Shown here: one piece after another, positions 7,196 through 14,793 of the stretch
Position numbering within the stretch: the stretch's first letter is position 1
Layout of the letters: the number at the start of each line of letters is the position of its first letter
Source of the DNA: an uncultured Eubacteriales bacterium
GTDB taxonomy: Bacteria > Bacillota > Clostridia > Christensenellales > UBA1242
DNA: 14,793 nucleotides
Direction: 5' to 3'
Assembly (NCBI GenBank): GCA_958420145.1
Contig: CATZIR010000004.1
Location: 1-14,793 of the forward strand
The notes under the pieces: model-generated
The model's input: only the letters and a program-made list of their open reading frames with translations
The model's database searches: none
Told to the model about the DNA's origin: nothing
Program-made: the position numbers and the translations under genes

Positions 7196-7204
7196 TGCTA
7201 TAAT
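7196..7204 (+). promoter_or_regulatory. gyrB operon promoter P2 (extended -10)
   Basis: TGC-TATAAT (7196-7204) is a consensus extended -10. The -35 region (about 7176-7181, TTTTCT) is weak and falls in the T tract of the upstream terminator. The predicted start is about 7211, giving a 46-nt leader. Confidence 0.65.
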
Positions 7205-7223
7205 AAAGTATCTAAAAATAAAA

Positions 7224-7240
7224 TAGGTATATTATGCCTA
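7224..7240 (+). promoter_or_regulatory. Imperfect palindrome in the gyrB leader
   Basis: TAGGTATA-T-TATGCCTA is symmetric apart from one T/G position and lies 6 nt before the gyrB Shine-Dalgarno (TAGGAG, 7245-7250). It could be a DNA operator or a weak hairpin affecting translation. Its role is unknown. Confidence 0.35.
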
Positions 7241-7247
7241 CTATTAG

Positions 7248-9260
<2,013 letters not shown>

Positions 9261-9270
9261 GAGATAAAAA

Positions 9271-9885
9271 ATGGGATTTTTTAATGATTTATTTAGTGGT
9301 GTTAAAAAAACAATTAAAAATTTAGATGAGTCACTTGAACGCTTTCAAGACGAGAATGAAGAAAAATATTTTGACAACGTAGACGAAGTTGACGAAGTGG
9401 AAAACGACAACGAATCTAATCATGAACCAATAAAACACGAGCCAGAAACTCAAAAGTGCGCAACTTGCGACGCAACATTAAAAACAAATGCTTATTCTAA
9501 GATGTTAAAATGTGAGTATTGTGGACAAGAATGTGCTAACCAAAATTTTAGTCGTATATTAAAAGACTATGGTGAAGATTGTGAAATATATCACTACCCA
9601 GTTCTTGTTGAAACAAACAACGAAGGTTCAATGGCTTTTGATTCGGATTTGGATATTTGCATTGAAAACTGTAATAGTGAAGATGAAGCTTTGGATCTTA
9701 TTGCAAAAGAACTTAGCGAAACTTTGCAAGGAATTTTTGAAGAAACAGGTAAATTTGATATTATTACAGAAGAAAAGTTGCTTTCCAAAAGATTTATTCG
9801 CAAGTCTATCGAAAAGGGCGGAAGAATTGCCTATGTTGATGTATGTGTAAAAAAAATTATTCCAAACGAAGATAACGAATGGTAA
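9271..9885 (+). CDS. Unrecognised zinc-ribbon protein between gyrB and gyrA
   Basis: This 204-residue protein starts 10 nt after gyrB and ends 12 nt before gyrA, so it is translated from the gyrase mRNA (AGGAGA ribosome site at 9260-9265). Three parts are visible. Residues 1-30 form a probable amphipathic, partly basic helix (MGFFNDLFSGVKKTIKNLDE). Residues about 28-60 are a very acidic linker. A four-cysteine zinc ribbon has CATC at 63-66 and CEYC at 81-84. The C-terminal region (about 105-195) has the strand-helix-strand pattern of a HicB-like fold: YPVLVETNNEGSMAF, then CNSEDEALDLIAKELSETL, then a late strand AYVDVCV. No HicA toxin is adjacent. I do not recognise the family. A role linked to gyrase, such as binding or regulation, is only suggested by the operon position. 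The gene has codon use like its neighbours. Confidence 0.85.
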   Translation: MGFFNDLFSGVKKTIKNLDESLERFQDENEEKYFDNVDEVDEVENDNESNHEPIKHEPETQKCATCDATLKTNAYSKMLKCEYCGQECANQNFSRILKDYGEDCEIYHYPVLVETNNEGSMAFDSDLDICIENCNSEDEALDLIAKELSETLQGIFEETGKFDIITEEKLLSKRFIRKSIEKGGRIAYVDVCVKKIIPNEDNEW

Positions 9886-9897
9886 TAGGGAGAAAAT

Positions 9898-12432
9898 ATG
9901 AAAAAAGTAGATTATAGTGAAGAAGTAAACAAGTTACTTGAAGGCACAAAAGTTGTTCCTGTTGATGTTAATCATCAAATGAAAACGAACTTTATTGCCT
10001 ATGCAATGGCAGTAAATGTTAGCCGTGCTATTCCAGATGTTAGAGACGGTCTAAAACCAGTTCATCGTAGAATTATCTACGGAATGGGCGACGCTGGCTA
10101 CACCTACGACAAGGCATACAGAAAATGTGCTCGTATCGTCGGTGATGTTATGGGTAAATACCACCCACACGGCGATAGTTCTATCTATGACGCATTAGTT
10201 CGTCTTGCACAAGACTTTTCAATCAACTGTCCACTTGTAGATGGCCACGGAAACTTTGGCTCAGTAGACGGCGATTCTGCCGCTGCTATGCGTTACACCG
10301 AAGCAAGACTATCTAAAATATCAAGCGAACTTCTTCGTGACATAGACAAAGACACGGTAGATTTTATACCTAACTACGACGGTCTAGAAAAAGAACCAAC
10401 AGTACTTCCTAGCCGTTTCCCAAACTTGCTTGTTAATGGCAGTGATGGTATCGCAGTAGGTATGGCAACAAACATTCCACCGCACAACCTAAAAGAAGTT
10501 ATAAATGGTGTTTTAGCACTTGCAGATAACCCAGAAATTGATATTGATGACCTACTAAAAATTATTCCAGCACCAGATTTCCCAACAAAGGGAATTATCA
10601 TGGGCGGCAGTGGAATACAACAAGCCTACAAGACAGGCAAAGGCAATATCATTGTTCGTGGTAGAGCAGAAATAGAAGAAAGTGATCCAACTGGCAAGGC
10701 AAGAATTATCATAACAGAACTTCCATACCAAGTTAATAAGGCAAAACTTATTATGGCAATGGCAGATTTGGTAAAAGAAAAGCGTATTGAAGGCATATCT
10801 AACATTCGTGATGAAAGTGATAGAAAGGGTATGAGAATTATCGTCGATATTAAAAAAGACTTTAATCCACAAGTTGTTCTAAACTATCTATACAAACACA
10901 CAGAACTTCAAATTAGCGACGGAATTATCTTGCTAGCCCTAGTTAATGGCACTCCAAGAATTTTGAACCTAAAACAAATACTTGAAGAATACTTGAAGTA
11001 TCAACAAGAAATTATCGTTCGTAGAACAAAATTTGACCTTAAAAAGGCAGAAGAAAGAGCACATATCTTGGAAGGCTTGGTCGTAGCACTACACAATGTT
11101 GACGATGTTATTCATACAATCAAGAGTTCTAAAGACAAACAAGAAGCATTGGCTAACTTGATGAGCAAATTTGCTCTAACCGAAATTCAAGCAAACGCTA
11201 TCTTGGATATGAAACTTCAAAGATTAACTAATTTAGAAGTTGAAAAGATAGAAAACGAACTAAAAGACCTAGAGATTATGATTGCTGACTACAAGGACAT
11301 TTTGGTAAAACCAGAAAGAGTTTTGGCTATTGTTAAAAATGAACTTATTGAAATTCGTGACAAGTATGGTGTTGACCGTAAGAGCGAAATCAGTCTTGAT
11401 ATGAGCGACATTAATATTGCCGACCTTATCGAAAAAGAAGATGTAGTTATTTCTAGAAGTCACTTTGGCTATGTTAAACGCTTACCAATAGATGAATATA
11501 GAAGCCAAAATCGTGGTGGTAAAGGCATGGTAGGTATGAAGACAAAGGAAGAAGACTTTGTTGAAGATATCTTGGTTACAAACACCCATGATTCGCTCCT
11601 ATGCTTTACAACAAAGGGCAAAGTTTACTCAATGATGGGCTATGAAATTCCAGAAGCATCAAAACAAGCAAAAGGCAGAGCAATGGTTAACATTTTGCAA
11701 CTAGATGATGGCGAAAAGGTTAACGCAATCATTCCAGTGACAGAAAATGAAACAGGCTTTATGCTAATGGCAACCAAGAATGGCTTAATCAAAAAGACAA
11801 ACCTTAGCGAATTTGAAAATATTAGAAAGACAGGCAAAATTGCAATCAAACTACTTGATGATGACCAATTAATCAGTGTTCAATTTACAAACGGACAAGA
11901 CGAAGTTGTTGTTGCAACTCACAATGGCAAATGTATTCGCTTTAGCGAAAACGATGTTCGTCCAATGGGTCGTGACACACAAGGTGTTAAGTGTATGGAC
12001 CTAGCCGATGATGATTACCTAGTTGATATGATTGTTTTAAAACCAGATACAAAACTATTAACAATCAGTGAACTTGGCTTTGGTAAACGCTCTGGTCTTG
12101 ATGACTACAGATTGCAACTAAGAGCAGGTAAAGGCGTTAAGGCTGGTGTGTTTAACGATAAGACTGGCAAACTAGCAGGTCTAAAACAAGTGACAGATGA
12201 CAACGATGTTATGCTAATAAGCAATAACGGAACCATCATTCGTATTCACGCTAGTGATGTTAGTGAGTTTGGTCGTGACACTCTTGGTGTTAGAGTAATG
12301 CGTATGCAAGACAAAGAAAAGATTGTTGCAGTTGCAATTTCTCCTAGAGAAGACGAAAAAGAAGACGAAGTTTTAGAAGAAATTGAAGAAAATGCTATTC
12401 CAAACACAGAAGAAACTTATGCTCAAAACTAG
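9898..12432 (+). CDS. gyrA: DNA gyrase subunit A
   Basis: GyrA is the DNA-cutting and DNA-wrapping subunit of gyrase. The 844-residue protein has the winged-helix catalytic domain with Tyr133 in AAMRYTEARLSK, the residue that forms the covalent DNA link. The quinolone-resistance region YHPHGDSSIYDALV (88-101) carries Ser94 and Asp98, the positions equal to Escherichia coli Ser83 and Asp87, so the usual quinolone-resistance changes are absent. A coiled-coil segment lies at about 360-490. The C-terminal pinwheel domain begins near 510. It contains the GyrA box QNRGGKG (537-543), which marks gyrase rather than topoisomerase IV ParC, and repeated blade motifs such as GRAMVN, GRDTQGV and GRDTLGV. 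The last 28 residues are an acidic tail. The start is preceded by GGGAGA (9887-9892). The gene ends the operon at a strong terminator. Confidence 0.97.
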   Translation: MKKVDYSEEVNKLLEGTKVVPVDVNHQMKTNFIAYAMAVNVSRAIPDVRDGLKPVHRRIIYGMGDAGYTYDKAYRKCARIVGDVMGKYHPHGDSSIYDALVRLAQDFSINCPLVDGHGNFGSVDGDSAAAMRYTEARLSKISSELLRDIDKDTVDFIPNYDGLEKEPTVLPSRFPNLLVNGSDGIAVGMATNIPPHNLKEVINGVLALADNPEIDIDDLLKIIPAPDFPTKGIIMGGSGIQQAYKTGKGNIIVRGRAEIEESDPTGKARIIITELPYQVNKAKLIMAMADLVKEKRIEGISNIRDESDRKGMRIIVDIKKDFNPQVVLNYLYKHTELQISDGIILLALVNGTPRILNLKQILEEYLKYQQEIIVRRTKFDLKKAEERAHILEGLVVALHNVDDVIHTIKSSKDKQEALANLMSKFALTEIQANAILDMKLQRLTNLEVEKIENELKDLEIMIADYKDILVKPERVLAIVKNELIEIRDKYGVDRKSEISLDMSDINIADLIEKEDVVISRSHFGYVKRLPIDEYRSQNRGGKGMVGMKTKEEDFVEDILVTNTHDSLLCFTTKGKVYSMMGYEIPEASKQAKGRAMVNILQLDDGEKVNAIIPVTENETGFMLMATKNGLIKKTNLSEFENIRKTGKIAIKLLDDDQLISVQFTNGQDEVVVATHNGKCIRFSENDVRPMGRDTQGVKCMDLADDDYLVDMIVLKPDTKLLTISELGFGKRSGLDDYRLQLRAGKGVKAGVFNDKTGKLAGLKQVTDDNDVMLISNNGTIIRIHASDVSEFGRDTLGVRVMRMQDKEKIVAVAISPREDEKEDEVLEEIEENAIPNTEETYAQN

Positions 12433-12441
12433 TTTATAAAT

Positions 12442-12476
12442 AAAAACACTCAAAGATAAGACTTTGGGTGTTTTTT
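12442..12476 (+). terminator. Intrinsic terminator of the gyrase operon
   Basis: ACACTCAAAG (12446-12455) pairs with CTTTGGGTGT (12462-12471), with one T-G pair and a 6-nt loop. It is flanked by A residues before and six T residues after. Confidence 0.92.
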
Positions 12477-12522
12477 GTTGTATTTGCTAAAATAATTAGA
12501 TATTAAAAAATAACTATATAAT

Positions 12523-12538
12523 TGTTTCACGGGAAACA
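12523..12538. promoter_or_regulatory. parS: parS-like centromere site
   Basis: TGTTTCACGGGAAACA matches the bacterial parS palindrome TGTTTCACGTGAAACA at 15 of 16 positions; the T at position 10 is G. It lies 900 bp upstream of parA. ParB binds such sites near the origin and spreads as a CTP-dependent clamp. The one-base change breaks the central symmetry, so affinity may be altered. Confidence 0.78.
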
Positions 12539-12586
12539 TTAAGTAAAAATAGTTACCAAAATACGCAGTCAACCAACATAAACTAT

Positions 12587-12615
12587 TTGACAAAACATAT
12601 AGTAAATACTAAAAT
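12587..12615 (+). promoter_or_regulatory. rsmG promoter, probably leaderless
   Basis: A consensus -35 TTGACA (12587-12592), a 17-bp spacer and a -10 TAAAAT (12610-12615) are visible. The predicted start is 12622, exactly the A of the rsmG ATG. No Shine-Dalgarno precedes that ATG. Confidence 0.75.
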
Positions 12616-12621
12616 GAAAAT

Positions 12622-13341
12622 ATGGAAAAAATGAATTATGAAGAAGTGTTAAAAAATGCTTGTGAACATGCTGGAATTGAACTAACAGACACAATGCTTG
12701 AGCAGTTTGATGAGTATTTTCACTTGCTTGTAGAATGGAATGAAAAGATAAACTTAACGGCTATTACGGAGCAAAAAGATGTTTATTTAAAGCACTTTGC
12801 AGATAGTATTTATGGAGCGAAATTTATCAAGCAAAATGCCACTTTATGTGACATAGGAACAGGGGCTGGCTTTCCTGCTTTGGTGCTAAAAATAGTTAGA
12901 CCAGATATTAAGGTTACACTTGTTGACGCACTAGACAAGAGAATAAAGTTCCTAAATGAAGTTATCGCTAAGTTGGGACTAAAAGATGTTACTGCATTGC
13001 ACTATCGTGCCGAAGATAAGGCGTTTAAGCAAAAATACTTGAATAGTTTTGATGTTGCTACGGCTAGAGCAGTGGCTCGAATGGCTACTTTAACTGAATA
13101 TTGTTTGCCTTTTGTAAAGGTTGGTGGTAGGTTTATTGCCTACAAATCAGATAAGATAGACGACGAACTGCAGGAAAGCAAAAAGGCTATTGGTGTGCTT
13201 GGTGGAGAGTTGATTTCGTGTGAAAAATACAGTTTGGACCAAGAAACGACAAGATTATTGGTTATTGTTCAAAAGAAGTCATTAACACCTGAAAGGTACC
13301 CAAGAGATAAAAATAAACCAAAATTACAGCCTATTTTGTAA
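12622..13341 (+). CDS. rsmG: 16S rRNA (guanine-N7) methyltransferase RsmG
   Basis: RsmG (GidB) adds the N7-methyl group to guanine 527 of 16S rRNA (E. coli numbering) using SAM. The 239-residue protein shows the family pattern: WNEKINLTAI (39-48), KHFADS (57-62), SAM motif CDIGTGAGFPAL (76-87), LVDALDKRIKFL (100-111), ATARAVA (146-152) and the C-terminal YPRDKNKPKLQPI. The usual GAGFPG is GAGFPA here, a mild change. Two in-frame starts are possible, ATG at 12622 and ATG at 12631. The first coincides with the predicted transcription start, so it would be leaderless; the second has only GGAAAA close by. The gene has its own promoter and precedes parAB, the order common in Bacillota near the origin. 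Loss of this enzyme gives low-level streptomycin resistance in several bacteria. Confidence 0.95.
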   Translation: MEKMNYEEVLKNACEHAGIELTDTMLEQFDEYFHLLVEWNEKINLTAITEQKDVYLKHFADSIYGAKFIKQNATLCDIGTGAGFPALVLKIVRPDIKVTLVDALDKRIKFLNEVIAKLGLKDVTALHYRAEDKAFKQKYLNSFDVATARAVARMATLTEYCLPFVKVGGRFIAYKSDKIDDELQESKKAIGVLGGELISCEKYSLDQETTRLLVIVQKKSLTPERYPRDKNKPKLQPIL

Positions 13342-13379
13342 AAAATAGGCGAAAAAACAGTAAAAATTATTGTTTTTTT
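13329..13379 (+). terminator. Tandem hairpins ending rsmG
   Basis: The first hairpin pairs GCCTATTTT (13329-13337) with AAAATAGGC (13342-13350); its four-base loop (13338-13341) contains the rsmG stop codon TAA. The second (13352-13363 with 13367-13378, one G-U) has a 3-nt loop and runs into seven T residues, so it should be the terminator proper. The second also has an A tract and could act in both directions. Confidence 0.8.
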
Positions 13380-13385
13380 ATTACA

Positions 13386-13398
13386 TTGTGATATAATT
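13386..13398 (+). promoter_or_regulatory. parAB promoter (extended -10)
   Basis: TTGTGATATAATT contains TGA-TATAAT (13389-13397). The -35 region falls in the preceding terminator and is weak. The predicted start is about 13404. The Shine-Dalgarno GGAAGG (13408-13413) lies 6 nt before the parA ATG. Confidence 0.65.
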
Positions 13399-13419
13399 AT
13401 AACGAAAGGAAGGTAATGT

Positions 13420-14238
13420 ATGGGAAAAATTATTGCATTTGCCAATCAAAAAGGTGGTGTTGGAAAGACTACCACTTGCGTAAATGTGAGTGCATATCTT
13501 GCTGCTATGGGCAAAAAAGTATTGCTTGTTGACCTTGACCCACAGGGTAACGCTAGTAGTAGCGTAGGAATAGACAAGGCAAAAGACTTTAAAAGCATTT
13601 ACAATATTATGAGTGGCGAAAATTATCCAGAAGAAGTTATTGTAAAGACTAAAATTGACGGCTTTGATGTGTTGCCAAGCAATATAAATCTTGCTGGTGC
13701 AGAAATTGAACTTGTTCAAATGGACAATCGTGAGACGGTGCTAAAAAACATTCTAAACAGATTGAGAAACATATACGACTTTATTTGTATCGACTGTGCA
13801 CCATCGCTAGGATTATTAACTGTTAATGCTTTGGTTGCAAGTGATAGCGTGTTGATTCCAATGCAATGTGGTTTCTTTGAAAGCGAAGGTCTAACTCAAC
13901 TTATGAATACCATTAAACTAATTAAAAAGCACGGACTAAACGCATCATTGGACATCGAAGGTATTGTTTTGACGATGAAAGATAATCGTTCAAACTTAGT
14001 AAATCAAGTGTCGGAAGAGATAAGAACTTTCTTTGGAAATCGTGTATTTAACACCGTTATTCCAAGAAATATTAGACTTGCGGAAGCACCAAGTTATGGT
14101 GAACCAATACTTACATATGACCCAAAGAGCAAAGGTGGTTTTGCATATATGCTTTTAGCTGAAGAGCTACTAGAAAGAAACAATATGAGTTATAACAAAA
14201 TAACTAATTTAAGTAAAAACACAAAGGAGAATAGATAA
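13420..14238 (+). CDS. parA: Chromosome partitioning ATPase ParA (Soj)
   Basis: ParA is a deviant Walker A ATPase that binds DNA non-specifically as an ATP dimer. It moves or positions ParB-parS complexes and, in Bacillus, also controls DnaA activity. The 272-residue protein has the deviant Walker A KGGVGKTT (11-18, signature Lys11 and Lys16). It also has the A' motif LLVDLDPQGN (35-44) and Walker B-like FICIDCAPSLGLLT (about 121-134). The region MQCGFFESEGL follows, and the C-terminal part has RNIRLAEAPSYGEPI. The body is close to the usual 250-260 residues; the last about 18 residues are a polar extension not typical of the family. Its own promoter and ribosome site precede it, and parB follows after 4 nt. 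Near-complete match to chromosomal Soj rather than MinD or plasmid ParA. Confidence 0.96.
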   Translation: MGKIIAFANQKGGVGKTTTCVNVSAYLAAMGKKVLLVDLDPQGNASSSVGIDKAKDFKSIYNIMSGENYPEEVIVKTKIDGFDVLPSNINLAGAEIELVQMDNRETVLKNILNRLRNIYDFICIDCAPSLGLLTVNALVASDSVLIPMQCGFFESEGLTQLMNTIKLIKKHGLNASLDIEGIVLTMKDNRSNLVNQVSEEIRTFFGNRVFNTVIPRNIRLAEAPSYGEPILTYDPKSKGGFAYMLLAEELLERNNMSYNKITNLSKNTKENR

Positions 14239-14242
14239 AATT

Positions 14243-14793
14243 ATGGCAAAAAAAGGTTTAGGAAGAGGCTTAGAATCACTATTTAGTGTATATAGAGACC
14301 CAGAAGTAGATACAGAAAATGTAAATGACAAAATAGACGATGTTCCAGAAGTTAAAGTTGTTAAAATGGCATCTGTTGGTGAAAAAATAAACGGTGAAGC
14401 GGTTGAACAAATAGAAATTGGAAAGATTGATCCAAATAAGAATCAGCCAAGAAAAGTGTTTGATGAAACTGCACTAAATGAACTTGCTAGCAGTATTAAG
14501 ATACACGGTATCATTCAACCTATCGTTTTGAATAAAGTGGGCGATAGATATATGATTATTGCTGGTGAAAGAAGATGGCGTGCAGCGCAAATTGCTGGAT
14601 TAAAGACTGTTCCTGCTATCATAAAAAACTATGATGCAAGACAAATTAAGGAAATCTCTATCATTGAAAACTTACAAAGAGAAGACTTGAACCCTATGGA
14701 AGCAGCAAGAGCAATTAAAGAACTAATGGAAGAATATGGTTGGACTCAAGAAGTTGTTGCTGATAGACTAGGTAAGAGTCGTCCAGTGATTGC
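14243..14793 (+). CDS. parB: Chromosome partitioning protein ParB (Spo0J), N-terminal part (runs off the window)
   Basis: ParB binds parS and, as a CTP-gated clamp, loads along neighbouring DNA. It recruits condensin and stimulates ParA. The visible 183 residues begin MAKKGLGRGLESLF, the family's N-terminal GLGRGL motif that contacts ParA. An acidic variable linker follows to about residue 55. The ParB/Srx CTPase domain then includes NQPRKVFD (67-74), GIIQPIVL (89-96), AGERRWRAA (107-115) and ENLQREDLNPMEAA (142-155). The helix-turn-helix that reads parS starts at WTQEVVADRLGKSR (167-180). The rest of the HTH and the dimerisation domain are outside the window. The ribosome site AAGGAG (14224-14229) lies in the end of parA, 13 nt from the ATG, so parA and parB are cotranscribed. 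The parS-like site at 12523 is its likely target. Confidence 0.96.
   Translation, partial: MAKKGLGRGLESLFSVYRDPEVDTENVNDKIDDVPEVKVVKMASVGEKINGEAVEQIEIGKIDPNKNQPRKVFDETALNELASSIKIHGIIQPIVLNKVGDRYMIIAGERRWRAAQIAGLKTVPAIIKNYDARQIKEISIIENLQREDLNPMEAARAIKELMEEYGWTQEVVADRLGKSRPVI

Noticed and set aside
9271..9885. HicAB-type toxin-antitoxin system between gyrB and gyrA
   Set aside because: The C-terminal part resembles a HicB fold, but no HicA-type toxin gene is adjacent and the protein carries a zinc ribbon, so a toxin-antitoxin call is not supported.
10555..10872. 105-codon minus-strand ORF inside gyrA
   Set aside because: It is a shadow of the gyrA frame with no independent signals.
9898..12432. 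GyrA as topoisomerase IV ParC, with GyrB as ParE
   Set aside because: The GyrA box QNRGGKG in the C-terminal domain and the full-length pinwheel region indicate gyrase.
12517..12522. TATAAT just before the parS-like site as a promoter
   Set aside because: There is no acceptable -35 or TG extension, and a consensus promoter for rsmG lies downstream.
13381..13719. 112-codon minus-strand ORF over the parA start
   Set aside because: It is antisense to the strongly conserved ParA Walker region and covers the parA promoter and ribosome site. No family pattern is visible.

Overview
The window is about 14.8 kb of AT-rich DNA with tightly packed genes, Shine-Dalgarno sequences of the AAGGAGG type and standard stop codons. 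It looks like a chromosomal piece from a low-GC Gram-positive bacterium (Bacillota, probably a Clostridia-like, possibly uncultured gut lineage). Supporting traits are a membrane-anchored surface protein with InlB-type B-repeats and MBG-like modules, the trmR-trhP tRNA modification pair, and the rsmG-parA-parB block. The species cannot be named from the sequence alone.

Layout: (1) 1-384, minus strand, holds the N-terminal 128 codons of enolase. (2) 385-783 holds a divergent promoter region with a 13-bp inverted repeat. It also holds an apparently complete expression unit for a 32-residue acidic peptide, with an extended -10 promoter, 5' stem-loop, perfect Shine-Dalgarno, ORF and terminator. 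A second strong promoter with a palindrome over its -10/start region precedes the next gene. (3) 784-4344 encodes a 1186-residue secreted, C-terminally membrane-anchored papain-like (C1) cysteine peptidase. (4) 4426-6851 is an operon for wobble-uridine modification, trmR and trhP. It is followed by a P-loop kinase-like gene whose Walker A motif is broken by a 14-bp tandem duplication. (5) 6852-7256 carries a terminator, an apparent promoter-hairpin-promoter arrangement suggesting a small RNA or attenuator, and the gyrB leader. (6) 7257-12432 is the gyrase operon gyrB, an unrecognised zinc-ribbon protein, gyrA, closed by a terminator. (7) 12433-14793 holds a parS-like site, rsmG, parA and the start of parB.

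The right half carries functions normally found around the chromosome origin: DNA supercoiling (GyrB/GyrA), ParABS segregation and RsmG. The arrangement is notable because gyrA directly adjoins rsmG-parAB. The dnaA-dnaN-recF genes that usually precede gyrB are not here, and I saw no DnaA-box cluster. Several promoters use the same extended -10 sequence (TGTGATATAAT-like). For two genes, trmR and rsmG, the predicted transcription start falls on or next to the start codon, which suggests leaderless mRNAs.

The points most worth following up are the tiny acidic peptide unit, the zinc-ribbon protein lodged between gyrB and gyrA, the broken P-loop kinase, and the putative small RNA upstream of gyrB. 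No CRISPR array, tRNA, rRNA, transposon or phage module was seen.
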